In this document: piece by piece, positions 1 through 13,955 of the stretch
Position numbering within the stretch: the first letter of the stretch is position 1
How the letters are laid out: every line of letters begins with the position of its first letter
Assembly: GCF_019968765.1 (NCBI RefSeq)
Contig: NZ_CP074149.1
Span: 2,046,001 to 2,110,000 of the forward strand
Source of the DNA: Enterobacter sp. JBIWA008
GTDB lineage: Bacteria; Pseudomonadota; Gammaproteobacteria; Enterobacterales; Enterobacteriaceae
DNA: 64,000 bases
Direction: 5' to 3'
Notes under the pieces: model-generated
Seen by the model: only the letters and a program-made list of their open reading frames with translations
Told to the model about the DNA's origin: nothing
Database searches by the model: none
Position numbers and translations under genes: made by a program

Positions 1-147
1 CTGAGGATCGTCCAGCAGCCGCTGCCAGTTTGTCGCAGAAAGCGCCGGTGCGAACAGCATGACGCCGGCGGGCAGGAGTGGCAGATAAATCACCGCCATC
101 GCCAGCCAGACAAGCCCGCTCAGCGGGTGCCGTAACGACGCAGCCAT
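1..147 (-). CDS. ynjC: YnjC-like ABC transporter permease, N-terminal part only
   Basis: Reading leftwards, an open frame starts at an ATG at 147 inside the end of ynjB and runs off the window edge, giving 49 residues. It starts MAASLRHPLSGLVWLAM and is followed by a hydrophobic stretch rich in Leu, Ala and Pro, as expected for the first membrane span of a binding-protein-dependent permease. In E. coli ynjC directly follows ynjB and encodes the large permease of a putative uptake system of unknown substrate. The 28-base overlap with ynjB suggests coupled translation. The identification rests on position plus the hydrophobic start, because most of the gene is outside the window. Confidence 0.7.
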   Translation of the reverse strand, partial: MAASLRHPLSGLVWLAMAVIYLPLLPAGVMLFAPALSATNWQRLLDDPQ

Positions 148-1289
148 TCCTGCTCCAGCGCGTTCACCCAGGCGGACTGCGGCTCTGCAAGCACCTGCGG
201 CAGCCCCTTAGGCGTATGGGCCAGCAGCTGTTTCGCTTCCCCTTCGGGCAGCGTTTTCGCATCCAGCACGCTTGGATCGCCCCAGACGGCCGGGTCAGCC
301 TTGCGGATTTGCGCCTGCGGTGAAAGCAGGAAATTAGCGACCACCTTTGCGCCCGCGCTCGCGCCGGCATTGGCCGGAATCGCTACAAAATGGACGTTGC
401 CGAGCATCCCGTTCTGGAAACCAAAGCTGTAGCTGTCGGCAGGCAGTTCGCCGCTTGCCACTTTCTGCTGCGCATGGGCCGGGTTAAAGGTCAGCGACAG
501 GTTCAGACTGCCGCTGGCAAGCAGGGCATCCATTCGGGCAGGTGAAGGGGGAAAGTCTTTGCCTTCGCGCCACAGCAGCGGGTGCAGCTTATCGAGGTAG
601 GCCCAGAGCGGCGCCGTAACCTCAGCAAACGTTGCATCTGGCGCGTTCTGTAAAGCCTCAGGGCGATCGGTGAGCGTCAGCAGCAGCTGCTCAAGAAATG
701 CCGTGCCGGTAAAATCGGGCGGGCGAGGATAGCTGATCTTGCCCGGGTGCTGGCGCGCGTAATCCAGCAGCGCCTGAGGATCCTCCGGCGGGGTCGGCAT
801 GCTGGCCTGTCGGGCGATAAAGGTCAGCTGCGCGCCGCCCCACGGGGATTCCGCCCCGTCGGTTGGAATCGCAAAATCTTCCGTTACGGGCTTGCGGGTA
901 TCGACATAGCGCCAGTTTGGCAACGTCTGAGCCCATCCGGTTTGCAGCAGGCTCGCCTCTTTCAGCGTACGGAAGTTTTCGCCATTGACCCACAGCAGGT
1001 CGACCGAGCCGTTGGTCTTACGCCCCGCGGCGGCTTCGGTCTGAATACGTTTTACCGCATCGGCGGCATCCGCCAGCGGGACAATTTTTAGGGTAATGGC
1101 ATAGTGCGTTTGCATCTCGCCGCTGACCCACTCCAGGTAGCGGTTGACCGCCGGATCGCCGCCCCAGGCGTTAAGCCAGACGGTCTGGCCTTTGGCCTGC
1201 TGTTGGATAGCGTGCCATCCCTCGGCGGCACACAGGGGGGCTGCCAGCAGCAGACCGGTCAGGAACGCGCAAAAACGCACACGGCGCAT
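120..1289 (-). CDS. ynjB: YnjB-like periplasmic substrate-binding protein of an ABC transporter
   Basis: This 389-residue protein begins with an n-region MRRVRF and a hydrophobic core ending in AAPLCAAEG, a Sec signal peptide probably cut near residue 22. The mature part has the look of a type 2 periplasmic binding protein, including VDLLWVNGENFRTLKEA and a GTAFLEQLLL segment, and it matches the size of E. coli YnjB. It should deliver an unknown solute to the YnjC/YnjD transporter. The gene follows a TVP38-family gene with a 6-base gap and overlaps ynjC, so all three are probably on one transcript. Substrate is unknown; the YnjBCD system has been linked to thiamine-like or sulfur compounds only by weak inference. 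Confidence 0.85.
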   Translation of the reverse strand: MRRVRFCAFLTGLLLAAPLCAAEGWHAIQQQAKGQTVWLNAWGGDPAVNRYLEWVSGEMQTHYAITLKIVPLADAADAVKRIQTEAAAGRKTNGSVDLLWVNGENFRTLKEASLLQTGWAQTLPNWRYVDTRKPVTEDFAIPTDGAESPWGGAQLTFIARQASMPTPPEDPQALLDYARQHPGKISYPRPPDFTGTAFLEQLLLTLTDRPEALQNAPDATFAEVTAPLWAYLDKLHPLLWREGKDFPPSPARMDALLASGSLNLSLTFNPAHAQQKVASGELPADSYSFGFQNGMLGNVHFVAIPANAGASAGAKVVANFLLSPQAQIRKADPAVWGDPSVLDAKTLPEGEAKQLLAHTPKGLPQVLAEPQSAWVNALEQEWLRRYGTR

Positions 1290-1295
1290 AATGCC

Positions 1296-1979
1296 TCACT
1301 TTTTAACAGACGGGAGATAACGGGAAAACAGCCGGCGCGTAGCCAGCGGTAATAACCCCAGTAGTGTAAAGGCGAATAGCATGCCCGGCGACAAAATATC
1401 GCGCAGCGAGGCCACTTTCCCCAGCTCGCGCCCGGCGTTCAGAAAGATAATCGTGGCGGGCAGCATGGCTGACTGGCTGACCCACCAGTAGCGAAATACG
1501 CCAATTCGGGTCAGCCCCATCAGCAAATTCACCAGGAAAAACGGGAACAGCGGCATCAGGCGCAGGGCAAAAAGATAGCCCGCGCCGTCATGCGCCATAC
1601 CGGCGTTCACCGTTTTCATCTGCTGAGCAAACCGCCGCTGAACCCCGTCGCGCAGCAGATACCGGCTGGCGAGCATCGCAAGCGTCGCCCCGAGCGTGGA
1701 GGCAAACGAGACCAGCACGGTGCCTTCCCACAGGGGAAATAACGCCCCGCCCAGCAGGGTGAGGATCGCCGCGCCGGGTATCGACAGGGCGGAGACCGCC
1801 ACATAAATCGCAAAAAAGATCAGCGCGCTTCGCAGCGGCGCATGGTCGACATGGGAGAGGAGTGCCTGCTGGTGAGTTTTAATCCCTTCCAGGGAGAGGG
1901 TGCCTGGGGGAAGCATGACAAACGTCAGAATAAAGGCGCCCAGAAGGGCGCACAGGAAAAGTGTTTTTCGAATATTCAC
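1296..1979 (-). CDS. TVP38/TMEM64 (DedA-like) inner membrane protein
   Basis: The 227-residue protein has several hydrophobic segments and the family signature FALRLMPLFPFFLVN near residues 136-150, preceded by the GGALFPLWEG and ATLGATLAMLASRYL stretches typical of the SNARE-associated/VTT domain. Members of this family are thought to scramble or move lipids across membranes; no specific role can be read here. The start used is a GTG at 1979 with no strong ribosome-binding site, 6 bases after the xthA stop, so translation may depend on xthA. E. coli has ydjX, ydjY, ydjZ and ynjA between xthA and ynjB; only this one gene is present here. Whether it corresponds to ydjX or ydjZ I cannot decide. 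Confidence 0.8.
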   Translation of the reverse strand: MNIRKTLFLCALLGAFILTFVMLPPGTLSLEGIKTHQQALLSHVDHAPLRSALIFFAIYVAVSALSIPGAAILTLLGGALFPLWEGTVLVSFASTLGATLAMLASRYLLRDGVQRRFAQQMKTVNAGMAHDGAGYLFALRLMPLFPFFLVNLLMGLTRIGVFRYWWVSQSAMLPATIIFLNAGRELGKVASLRDILSPGMLFAFTLLGLLPLATRRLFSRYLPSVKK

Positions 1980-1985
1980 GCGTCA

Positions 1986-2792
1986 TTACAGCTTGAATTT
2001 AGCCCACACCGGCGCGTGGTCAGACGGTTTTTCCATGCTGCGGATATCGTAGTCGATCCCGGTTTCAATGCAGCGCTCTGCCAGCGGTGAACTGGCCAGC
2101 AGAAGGTCGATACGCAGGCCGCGGTTGTCGTCAAAGCCTTTGGAGCGGTAGTCAAACCAGGAGAAGCGATCCTGCGTTTCCGGGTTGGCATTGCGGAAGG
2201 TATCCACCAGGCCCCAGTCAAGCAGGCGCTGCATCCACTCGCGCTCTTCCGGAAGGAAGGAGCATTTGCCTGTACGCAGCCAGCGTTTGCGGCTGTCTTC
2301 ACCGATGCCAATATCCAGATCGGTCGGGCTGATGTTCACATCACCCATGATCAGCACCGGATTGTCTTTATTGAGTTCGGTGGTCAGATAGTTCTGCAGA
2401 TCCTGATAAAACTTGGCTTTAGCCGGGAATTTGGTCGGATGGTCGCGGCTTTCGCCCTGGGGAAAGTAACCATTAATCACGGTGATGTTACCCAGCGGGG
2501 AAGGCAGCTCCGCCATGATGATGCGGCGCTGTGCTTCTTCGTCATCGCCGGGAAAGCCACGGCGCACGGAAACCGGCGTCTCTTTGGTCAACAGCGCAAC
2601 GCCGTAATGGCCTTTCTGCCCATGATAGAAGACGTTGTAGCCGAGCTTCGCCACCTCTTCGAGGGGGAACATATCGTCGTGAACCTTGGTCTCCTGCAGG
2701 CCGATCACATCTGGCTGATGTTGCTCAACAATAGCTTCAAGCTGATGAGGGCGGGCGCGCAGGCCGTTGATATTAAAAGAGACAAATTTCAT
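1986..2792 (-). CDS. xthA: Exonuclease III, AP endonuclease
   Basis: XthA degrades one strand of duplex DNA from the 3' end and incises at abasic sites during base excision repair. The 268 residues equal the E. coli length. Visible motifs of the EEP nuclease fold are [12 protein letters not shown] at the N-terminus, LQETKVHDD with the metal-binding Glu near 34, [11 protein letters not shown] with the catalytic Asp-Asn pair near 151-153, and the C-terminal [13 protein letters not shown] with the active-site His near 259. It is transcribed away from astC across a 433-base gap. In E. coli its expression depends on RpoS; I do not assign a promoter here. Confidence 0.97.
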   Translation of the reverse strand: MKFVSFNINGLRARPHQLEAIVEQHQPDVIGLQETKVHDDMFPLEEVAKLGYNVFYHGQKGHYGVALLTKETPVSVRRGFPGDDEEAQRRIIMAELPSPLGNITVINGYFPQGESRDHPTKFPAKAKFYQDLQNYLTTELNKDNPVLIMGDVNISPTDLDIGIGEDSRKRWLRTGKCSFLPEEREWMQRLLDWGLVDTFRNANPETQDRFSWFDYRSKGFDDNRGLRIDLLLASSPLAERCIETGIDYDIRSMEKPSDHAPVWAKFKL

Positions 2793-2889
2793 AGTCGCTG
2801 CCAGTGCAAGGTGAATAGTGCATGGATGGTAGCAGAATTTGCGTCAACTGTTACGGGGTTCGGCCAATAACTGCGACAGATAATGCCGG

Positions 2890-2908
2890 TGGTGCAATAT
2901 TTGCACCA
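2890..2908. promoter_or_regulatory. Inverted repeat TGGTGCAA-TAT-TTGCACCA upstream of xthA/astC
   Basis: Two 8-base arms, perfectly complementary, flank a TAT centre. The half-site GGTGCA is the same as in NtrC enhancers, but NtrC sites normally read TGCACC first and GGTGCA second, so the arms here are inside out. The site is about 230 bases upstream of the astC -24 box, a distance an enhancer could act from. It could be an operator for an unidentified regulator or simply a hairpin in the xthA leader. Confidence 0.45.
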
Positions 2909-3087
2909 TTCTGACGCGCATCGCCCTCAAACAGGGCGTAAATGACCGATAAATTTCGCGAGCGATCACAATTCCAGAATTATATTTGGCCTGTGCATAC
3001 TCTTTCTGATTTTCATGTGGCAAAGCGCCGCTTGTCGTAAAAATATTCACTTTTTATGCACTAACAGTGAATAACTCCATATTGTAA

Positions 3088-8273
<5,186 letters not shown>

Positions 8274-8283
8274 AGGAGTGGAA

Positions 8284-9249
8284 ATGGAAAATTTACTGGC
8301 GTTGACCCTGGCCGATGAGACGCCGGAACAGCGTGAGGGGGACGGCCCCTCGTTTCGCTGGCGGTGGCTGGGGCGCGGGGTGCTTGAGCTGACGCCGACC
8401 GCAAAAAGCGATCTCTCGCTGCTGCTTTCAACGGGTATTCACGGGAATGAAACGGCACCCGTTGAGATTGTCGATCTGCTGCTGCGCGCGCTGTATCGCA
8501 ATGAGATCGCCCTGAAGTGCCGCGTGCTGGTGGTGCTCGGCAATCCGCCTGCGCTGGCGCAAAATAAACGGTATCTGGTGAGCGACATTAACCGCATGTT
8601 CGGCGGCCGCTGGTCGCAGTTTCCGCAGAGCGATGAAACGGCGCGTGCACAGTGGCTGGAGAGCATCGTGGCCGCGTTTTTTGCAGAGGCGGGGCCCGCG
8701 CGCTGGCATCTGGATCTGCATACGGCGATTCGTGCGTCTTACCACGTTCGCTTCGGCGTTCTGCCGCAGCGTAATCAGCCGTGGGATGAAGCGTTCCTGA
8801 GCTGGCTGGGTGACGCCGGGCTGGAGGCGTTGGTATTTCATCAGTCGCCGGGCGGAACGTTTACCCATTTCACCTGTGAAGGTTTCGCTGCGCTGTCCTG
8901 CACGCTGGAGCTGGGAAAAGCGCTGCCTTTCGGCCAGAACGATCTCACCCGCTTTGCGCCCACGCATCTCGCCCTTCGGGCGCTGCTGGGAGGAACGGCT
9001 CCCGAGCACGCGCATCAGCCCGTGGAGCGGTATCGGGTCGTACAGCAGATCACCCGCCGCAGCGATGCCTTCCTGCTTCACATGGCCGCGCACACCCTGA
9101 ACTTCACGCCGTTCCGCAAAGGGGCGCTGCTGGCCGAAGATGGCGAGGAACGTTACGAGGTGCAGAAAAGCACCGAGTATGTTTTATTCCCTAACCCCAC
9201 CGTCGCGTTTGGACTGCGGGCCGGGCTGATGCTGGAAAAAATATCCTGA
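8284..9249 (+). CDS. astE: Succinylglutamate desuccinylase
   Basis: AstE hydrolyses N-succinylglutamate to glutamate and succinate, ending the arginine pathway. It is a zinc-dependent M14-type amidohydrolase: [11 protein letters not shown] supplies the His and Glu zinc ligands, [10 protein letters not shown] the second His, and CTLELGK the catalytic Glu region. The start at 8284 is preceded by AGGAG at 8274-8278 directly after the astB stop and gives 321 residues starting [12 protein letters not shown], in line with E. coli AstE (322); a longer frame back to 8182 lies wholly inside astB and is rejected. It is the last gene of the operon. Confidence 0.96.
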   Translation: MENLLALTLADETPEQREGDGPSFRWRWLGRGVLELTPTAKSDLSLLLSTGIHGNETAPVEIVDLLLRALYRNEIALKCRVLVVLGNPPALAQNKRYLVSDINRMFGGRWSQFPQSDETARAQWLESIVAAFFAEAGPARWHLDLHTAIRASYHVRFGVLPQRNQPWDEAFLSWLGDAGLEALVFHQSPGGTFTHFTCEGFAALSCTLELGKALPFGQNDLTRFAPTHLALRALLGGTAPEHAHQPVERYRVVQQITRRSDAFLLHMAAHTLNFTPFRKGALLAEDGEERYEVQKSTEYVLFPNPTVAFGLRAGLMLEKIS

Positions 9250-9587
9250 ACCTTTCCCCTCTCATCATCCGGGAGGGGGAAGTAAAAAACTTTTCTTAAT
9301 GATTAAAGCGCTTGCGCTTGTTTTGCAGAATATTCCTGGTGAATTGCTTTATAATTGATCTTCACTTCGCTATACTTCTGCTAAATCGCTTTAAAATCAT
9401 CGTATTGAATATTCTTTGTTGCAACCCTCCACGCTTTATCCTTATTTCCTCCACATTTGGCGAAAATTTGTTTTTTACGCTTTCATTGTTTTACCGTTGC
9501 TCTGACTAATTGACGATAAACCCCGTAAAGTTAATCTCGTCAACACGGCATAGCGCCGAAGAATAACTGAAAGAAAGGAAATAAATT
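9250..9587. other. astE-spy intergenic region
   Basis: No gene is supported in these 338 bases. Near the astE stop is a weak hairpin (TTCCCCTC at 9254-9261 with GAGGGGGAA at 9273-9281) lacking a U-run, and a second small stem AAGCG-CTTG-CGCTT at 9306-9319 followed by GTTTT; either may end the ast message. The rest is AT-rich and must hold the spy promoter. E. coli spy is driven by CpxR and BaeR; I see GTAAA-like half-sites near 9520 but no clean tandem CpxR box. Confidence 0.5.
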
Positions 9588-10082
9588 ATGCGTAAGTTTA
9601 CTGCACTGTTTGTTGCTTCTACCCTGGCTCTGGGCGCTACCAGCATGGCGTTCGCCGCAGATACTGCGACCACTACCGCTGCCGCGCCTGCTGAAGGCAA
9701 AATGATGATGCATCATAAAGGCCCGGGTATGCACAACGAGATGATGATGTTTAAGGATCTCAACCTGACGGATGCTCAGAAACAGCAGATCCGCGATATC
9801 CGGAAAAGCGAACGCGACCAGATGAAACGTCCGCCGCTGGAAGAGCGTCGCGCAATGCATGACATCATTGCCAGCGACAGCTTTGACAAGGCGAAAGCCG
9901 AAGCGCAGATCGACAAAATGGCCGAGCAGCACAAAGCCCGCATGCTGGCTCATATGGAAACCCAGAACAAGATCTACAACATTCTGACCCCGGAACAGAA
10001 AAAACAATTTAATGCGAATTTTGAGAAGCGTCTGACAGAACGTCCGGCGATGGAAGGTAAAATGCCAGCACCAACCGAATAA
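9588..10082 (+). CDS. spy: Spy, periplasmic ATP-independent chaperone
   Basis: Spy is a cradle-shaped dimer that keeps unfolded proteins from aggregating in the periplasm during envelope stress. The 164 residues start with a clear signal peptide, MRKFTALFVASTLALGATSMAFA, cut before ADTATT. The mature chain has two LTxxQ motifs typical of the Spy/CpxP family, LNLTDAQKQQIRDI near residues 62-75 and ILTPEQKKQFNANF near 131-144. A Met- and His-rich stretch MMMHHKGPGMHNEMMMF follows the signal peptide; it is more Met-rich than I recall for E. coli. Ribosome-binding site AAAGGAAA is 9 bases upstream. A strong terminator follows. Confidence 0.96.
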   Translation: MRKFTALFVASTLALGATSMAFAADTATTTAAAPAEGKMMMHHKGPGMHNEMMMFKDLNLTDAQKQQIRDIRKSERDQMKRPPLEERRAMHDIIASDSFDKAKAEAQIDKMAEQHKARMLAHMETQNKIYNILTPEQKKQFNANFEKRLTERPAMEGKMPAPTE

Positions 10083-10100
10083 TCGGTTCACTCTCTTAAG

Positions 10101-10162
10101 ACCGCCGGGATCCTGTCCACAAAAGCGCAATCGCTGTGGACAGGACCGGCGGTTTTTCTTTC
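10101..10162 (+). terminator. spy terminator
   Basis: A long stem pairs ACCGCCGG and CCTGTCCACA with TGTGGACAGG and CCGGCGGT, followed by TTTTTCTTTC. One small bulge separates the two stem halves. It lies 18 bases after the spy stop. Confidence 0.9.
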
Positions 10163-10377
10163 CTGCCCTCTTGCCTGCCGCCATGAGCGCGGTATTCTCC
10201 TGTAGTCGCTTCAGAGAATGTTTGTAGAGTCATGGCGTTAGCATTTTTATTAACGTTCCGCTAAGGCCTGCCCGCTCTGCTGCCGATACTGTGTCTGTAT
10301 ACCTAACGATAACAAACAAGACAGCAACGATAGCAATATCCTTGCCCTGGCACGGGTTGTGCCATTCAGGAGTGGTG

Positions 10378-10935
10378 ATGGAGTTCTTTGATATCCGTAA
10401 GATGCCGGTCAGCCTCTGGCGCAATGGTGCGGGTGAAACGCGGGAAATTTGTTGTTTCCCTCCCGCGACGCGGGATTTTCACTGGCGTGCCAGTATCGCG
10501 ACTATCGCCAGCAACGGCGAATTTTCCTCTTTTCCCGGCGTCGACCGGGTGATTACGTTACTGGAAGGCGGGGAGGTGACGCTGGATGCCGGCCAGGCGT
10601 TCTCCCATACCCTCAAGCATCATCAGCCCTACAGCTTTGCTGGCGACCTGCCGGTGAAAGCGCTGCTGTCCGATGGGCGGATGGCGATGGACTTCAACAT
10701 TATGACCCGTCGCGACTGTTGTCGGGCGAAGGTGCGCGTTGCCGACCGTACCTTTACCACCTTTGGCACACGCGGGGGCGTGGTGTTTGTGTTAAGCGGG
10801 GCGTGGCAGCTGGGTGATAAATTGCTAACGGCCGATCAGGGTGCAAGCTGGGAGGAGGGTACCCATACGCTGCGTCTGCTGGAGGCTCAGGGCACCCTGT
10901 TGTTCAGCGAAATCACGTGGCTGCCAGGTCATTGA
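10378..10935 (+). CDS. ves: Ves/HutD family cupin protein, unknown substrate
   Basis: Ves is a small cytoplasmic cupin of the HutD/DUF886 family, reported in E. coli as linked to cold or environmental stress; its reaction is not known. The start at 10378 ([19 protein letters not shown]) follows AGGAG at 10368-10372 and agrees with the E. coli N-terminus; an in-frame ATG at 10291 would add 29 residues without similarity. Conserved blocks are [30 protein letters not shown] and [10 protein letters not shown]. It has 185 residues, and its last 23 bases overlap the end of cho on the other strand. Confidence 0.9.
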   Translation: MEFFDIRKMPVSLWRNGAGETREICCFPPATRDFHWRASIATIASNGEFSSFPGVDRVITLLEGGEVTLDAGQAFSHTLKHHQPYSFAGDLPVKALLSDGRMAMDFNIMTRRDCCRAKVRVADRTFTTFGTRGGVVFVLSGAWQLGDKLLTADQGASWEEGTHTLRLLEAQGTLLFSEITWLPGH

Positions 10936-11791
10936 GCACAATGATCTCAAATTTTCCGGCCAGGACCGGTTTACAGAGAATTTTGTAGCCATCGTGGTCA
11001 AATCCGGCGGGCGTGCGGAGCAGGGTTGCTGCGTCGTTGATGTCGTCGACAGCGCCCAGCCAGAGCCAGTTATTGACGATGTGATACTGGGTCATCGCGT
11101 CACCCACTTCTTTTAGCGCAACGGCGCTTTCCCAGGGCCAGCACTTCACGCTGATGGCCGCCAGACCGGCGAGGAGCCGGGCGTGGTGAGCCTCAACGCT
11201 CTCTTTCCCACAGCAGGCACCGGCACAGCGCTTCAGCGCGGATCGGAAGCAGGCGCGTCCGCGAGTGGTCGCCTCCAGCCCCAAAAGGCTGTAGCAAAGC
11301 TGTAGCTCGTCCGCCAGCGTTTGCAGGGCCTGGAGTGCGGCTCGTTTATTGGCAAACAGTCCGAAGAGATTCGGGGCATGAGAAAAATCGACGTCGCGCG
11401 CGTAAACGACCTGCGGCTTGCCCTCGCTGATTTGCAGGGAGCAGAGCTGACGATTGCGGCGCAGGCGCTTGTTGAACAGCGGCTGCTGCTCTTTGATCAA
11501 ACGCGCTTCCAGCAATAACGCGCCCATTTCTCCCGCCGTCTGAAACCAGGTAATGCGTCGGGACTGGCGCAGCATGGCCGCCTCGTCCGGCGTACGCAGA
11601 TGGGATAACACCCGGCTGCGAATATTGACGCTTTTGCCGATATAGAGCGGCAGGGTGTCGCTTTCACCGTAAAAAATGTACACGCCCGGCTGTTTAGGCA
11701 GTACTTCAAGCCAGGGGCGAAGGTGCTCGGGATATTCGTAGATTGCCGCCGCTTCAAATTCAAGACGCGGGGCGGATTGACGCCTGCTCAC
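10913..11791 (-). CDS. cho: Cho, UvrC-homologous endonuclease of nucleotide excision repair
   Basis: Cho makes the 3' incision in UvrABC-type repair at lesions where UvrC works poorly. The 292 residues hold a GIY-YIG nuclease domain with [31 protein letters not shown] and the Glu in [21 protein letters not shown], and a Cys-rich stretch [17 protein letters not shown] near residues 188-204. It lacks the C-terminal half of UvrC, as expected for Cho. The start is a GTG at 11791 behind GGAGTGAT; no ATG is in frame nearby. A LexA box lies 16 bases upstream, so it should be SOS-induced. Confidence 0.95.
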   Translation of the reverse strand: MSRRQSAPRLEFEAAAIYEYPEHLRPWLEVLPKQPGVYIFYGESDTLPLYIGKSVNIRSRVLSHLRTPDEAAMLRQSRRITWFQTAGEMGALLLEARLIKEQQPLFNKRLRRNRQLCSLQISEGKPQVVYARDVDFSHAPNLFGLFANKRAALQALQTLADELQLCYSLLGLEATTRGRACFRSALKRCAGACCGKESVEAHHARLLAGLAAISVKCWPWESAVALKEVGDAMTQYHIVNNWLWLGAVDDINDAATLLRTPAGFDHDGYKILCKPVLAGKFEIIVLNDLAAT

Positions 11792-11806
11792 ATATCACTC
11801 CGTATA

Positions 11807-11822
11807 CTGTTCAGGTATACAG
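11807..11822 (-). promoter_or_regulatory. LexA box of cho
   Basis: CTGTTCAGGTATACAG has the required CTGT-N8-ACAG ends and an AT-leaning core. It is immediately upstream of the cho start, matching the SOS control known for cho in E. coli. Confidence 0.9.
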
Positions 11823-11861
11823 TGTAGCAGGAGTGTGATGGTTAAAAAAGAGCCGGATGGC

Positions 11862-11899
11862 CTGATGCCCTCACCTCAACCCTCTCCCACGGGAGAGGG
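11862..11899. repeat. Dispersed repeat, copy 1
   Basis: The sequence beginning CTGATGCCCTCACCTCAACC and ending in CTCTCCCACGGGAGAGGG ends in a small hairpin (CTCTCCC/GGGAGAG). A near-identical copy is at 53790-53829. It sits between the cho promoter and the nadE terminator and carries no gene. Confidence 0.8.
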
Positions 11900-11910
11900 G
11901 GCAAATGCTA

Positions 11911-11936
11911 AAAACGGTAACCTGGGTTACCGTTTT
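11911..11936 (-). terminator. nadE terminator (symmetrical)
   Basis: AAAACGGTAACC and GGTTACCGTTTT form a perfect 12-bp stem with a two-base gap, so it folds with a short loop and reads as a terminator with four U on either strand. It is five bases past the nadE stop. Confidence 0.85.
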
Positions 11937-11940
11937 GCGT

Positions 11941-12768
11941 TTATTTCTTCCAGAAGTCGTCAAACACCGTAATCGGCGTATGGCGCTTGTGCTCGGTTTT
12001 CAGGTACCAGCCTTCAATAATCTTCGCGGTACCGTCATCCAGCTTTTTGCCTTCCAGATAATCATCAATGTTGTCATAGGTGACGCCCAGGGCCGCTTCA
12101 TCCGGCAGGGAAGGGCGATCGTCTTCAAGGTCCGCTGTCGGCGCTTTCTTATACAGATGCTCAGGACACCCCAGCGCGGCCAGCAGCTGTTTACCCTGAC
12201 GCTTGTTCAGACGGAAGATAGGGTTAATGTCGGTGCCGCCGTCGCCATATTTGGTGAAGAAACCGGTGATCGCTTCTGCCGCATGGTCGGTGCCGACGAC
12301 GACGCCTTTGGTCATCCCGGCGATGCTGTACTGCGCTTTCATACGCTCGCGTGCTTTCTCGTTGCCGCGAACAAAATCGCTTAGCTCAATGCCCGCTTCG
12401 CGGAGCGCCTGCTCGCTTGCCAGCACCGAGCCCTTAATATTCACGGTCAGGACGCGGTCAGGCTGAATGAAGGCAATGGCATCCTGGCAATCCTGCTCGT
12501 CCGCCTGAACGCCATAAGGAAGACGCACCGCGATAAACTGCAGTTTCTCATCGCCCGTCTCTTCGCGAAGCTCTGAAATCGCCATCTGGCAGAGTTTACC
12601 GGTCAGGGTAGAGTCCTGGCCGCCACTGATGCCCAGCACCAGGGATTTCAGGAAAGCGTTCTTTTTTAAGTACGATTTTAAAAAATCCACGCTGCGGCGG
12701 ATCTCTTCATGTGCATCTACCGTAGGCTTCGCGCCCAGTGCCTGAATAATCTCTTGTTGCAGAGCCAT
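11941..12768 (-). CDS. nadE: Ammonia-dependent NAD synthetase
   Basis: NadE adenylates and aminates nicotinate adenine dinucleotide to NAD using ammonia. The ATP-pyrophosphatase P-loop is [15 protein letters not shown] near residue 43-57; [23 protein letters not shown] forms the deamido-NAD and ammonia site and [13 protein letters not shown] follows. The start at 12768 ([12 protein letters not shown]) gives 275 residues, the E. coli length, and has GGAGG seven bases upstream; the ATG at 12780 would use that same GGAGG as coding sequence. It is a single-gene unit between cho and osmE. Confidence 0.97.
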   Translation of the reverse strand: MALQQEIIQALGAKPTVDAHEEIRRSVDFLKSYLKKNAFLKSLVLGISGGQDSTLTGKLCQMAISELREETGDEKLQFIAVRLPYGVQADEQDCQDAIAFIQPDRVLTVNIKGSVLASEQALREAGIELSDFVRGNEKARERMKAQYSIAGMTKGVVVGTDHAAEAITGFFTKYGDGGTDINPIFRLNKRQGKQLLAALGCPEHLYKKAPTADLEDDRPSLPDEAALGVTYDNIDDYLEGKKLDDGTAKIIEGWYLKTEHKRHTPITVFDDFWKK

Positions 12769-13000
12769 CACGCCCTCCATATGCAGTACATAAACAGAAT
12801 GTGTTAGCTGTTAAAACTAACCCTTTGGGCGAGAAACGACAAGGATCACAGTTTCGAGTGCGCTAATTTGCGCCGATTTAGCAGGTTATCGTTGTTTTAA
12901 TAGAATTTTCCGAAATTCGTCTGGCGTAACTTACAAAGTTGAACAATAGTATTTTTTATCCCATGCTTAGATAACACGCTGATAAACAAGAGGACGGAAT

Positions 13001-13345
13001 ATGAACAAGAACGTAGCAGGAATTCTTAGCGCAGCGGCGGTACTGACTATGCTGGCAGGGTGTACGGCTTACGATCGCACTAAGGATCAGTTTACGCAGC
13101 CCGTAGTCAAAGACGTTAAAAAAGGGATGACCCGTTCGCAGGTGGCTGCGATTGCCGGTAAACCTTCTTCTGAAATCACCATGATTCATGCGAAAGGGAC
13201 CTGCCAGACCTATATCCTGGGTCAACGTGATGGTAAGGCAGAAACCTACTTCGTCGCCCTGGATGATACCGGTCATGTGATCAACTCCGGCTATCAGACC
13301 TGTGCTGAATACGATACCGATCCGCAGGCACCTAAGGCGCAGTAA
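13001..13345 (+). CDS. osmE: OsmE, osmotically inducible lipoprotein
   Basis: OsmE is a small outer-membrane lipoprotein of the SmpA/OmlA (BamE-like) fold, induced by osmotic stress and RpoS in E. coli. The 114-residue product has a lipoprotein signal [21 protein letters not shown] with lipobox LAGC, lipidated Cys at 21. The BamE-like core is [20 protein letters not shown] followed by a Cys-containing [13 protein letters not shown] strand. AAGAGGACGG precedes the ATG. A near-perfect terminator follows within 30 bases. Confidence 0.95.
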   Translation: MNKNVAGILSAAAVLTMLAGCTAYDRTKDQFTQPVVKDVKKGMTRSQVAAIAGKPSSEITMIHAKGTCQTYILGQRDGKAETYFVALDDTGHVINSGYQTCAEYDTDPQAPKAQ

Positions 13346-13369
13346 CCCTGTTTTCCTGAGAATGTTAAC

Positions 13370-13397
13370 AAACCGGCCCATGGGCCGGTTTTTTTAT
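13370..13397 (+). terminator. osmE terminator
   Basis: AAACCGGCCC and GGGCCGGTTT pair around an AT loop and are followed by a run of T. Confidence 0.93.
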
Positions 13398-13410
13398 ACA
13401 TCATAAAATC

Positions 13411-13430
13411 TTATTTCTTTGCGCGAATTA
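13411..13430 (+). promoter_or_regulatory. Candidate NagC operator 1 of chb
   Basis: TTATTTCTTTGCGCGAATTA has the TTATTT half, a C and G placed symmetrically and an AATTA half, as in NagC sites. E. coli chb is repressed by NagC bound at two sites that loop the DNA; a second candidate is 60 bases on. The assignment is by eye. Confidence 0.5.
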
Positions 13431-13441
13431 TTTGCCCGAAA

Positions 13442-13457
13442 TGTGAAGGGAGTCAAC
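13442..13457 (+). promoter_or_regulatory. Candidate CRP site of chb
   Basis: TGTGA, six bases, TCAAC matches one full and one partial CRP half-site. The chb operon of E. coli requires cAMP-CRP, and the site lies between the two NagC-like sites. Confidence 0.5.
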
Positions 13458-13477
13458 AAGCCAGGTCAACAGGAGAC

Positions 13478-13500
13478 AATTTTAGTCTATTCAGAATTAT
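13478..13500 (+). promoter_or_regulatory. Candidate NagC operator 2 of chb
   Basis: AATTTTAG followed by a short spacer and GAATTAT resembles the AT-rich NagC operator with paired halves. It is about 130 bases before chbB. Confidence 0.4.
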
Positions 13501-13626
13501 CCCCTGTCTGTACCATTGCGTATACTCACTCCAACGATAAACAACAGTACGCAAGCTACCTGTCTGCCGGGACAGCGAGTCGAGTGATAGCGCGATGGCA
13601 GGTAGTCATACAAGAGGGAAATTACG

Positions 13627-13944
13627 ATGGAAAAGAAACATATCTACCTGTTCTGTTCAGCGGGCATGTCAACGTCGCTTCTGGTGTCAAAAATGCGTGC
13701 ACAGGCTGAAAAGTATGAAGTCCCTGTGGTGATTGAAGCGTTTCCAGAGACGCTGGCGGGCGAAAAAGGTCAGACAGCCGACGTAGTTTTACTGGGGCCG
13801 CAAATTGCCTATATGTTGCCCGAAATTCAACGACTGCTTCCCAATAAACCGGTCGAAGTGATCGACTCGGGGCTGTACGGCAAAATTGATGGTTTAGGTG
13901 TTCTTAAAGCTGCTGTGGCAGCCATTAAAAAAGCTGCTAATTAA
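13627..13944 (+). CDS. chbB: Chitobiose PTS EIIB component
   Basis: ChbB is the cytoplasmic IIB domain that passes phosphate from IIA (ChbA) to the incoming N,N'-diacetylchitobiose. The 105-residue protein starts [20 protein letters not shown] with the phosphorylated Cys10 in the lactose/cellobiose-type IIB loop. The rest ([20 protein letters not shown]) is the family fold. AGAGGGAAA precedes the ATG. It is first in chbBCARFG; a longer frame back to 13419 lies in the regulatory region and is rejected. Confidence 0.97.
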   Translation: MEKKHIYLFCSAGMSTSLLVSKMRAQAEKYEVPVVIEAFPETLAGEKGQTADVVLLGPQIAYMLPEIQRLLPNKPVEVIDSGLYGKIDGLGVLKAAVAAIKKAAN

Positions 13945-13955
13945 TTTTTATTTTT

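Noticed and set aside
9510..9530. CpxR box before spy
   Set aside because: GATAA and GTAAA are in about the right spacing but the first half matches only three of five bases.
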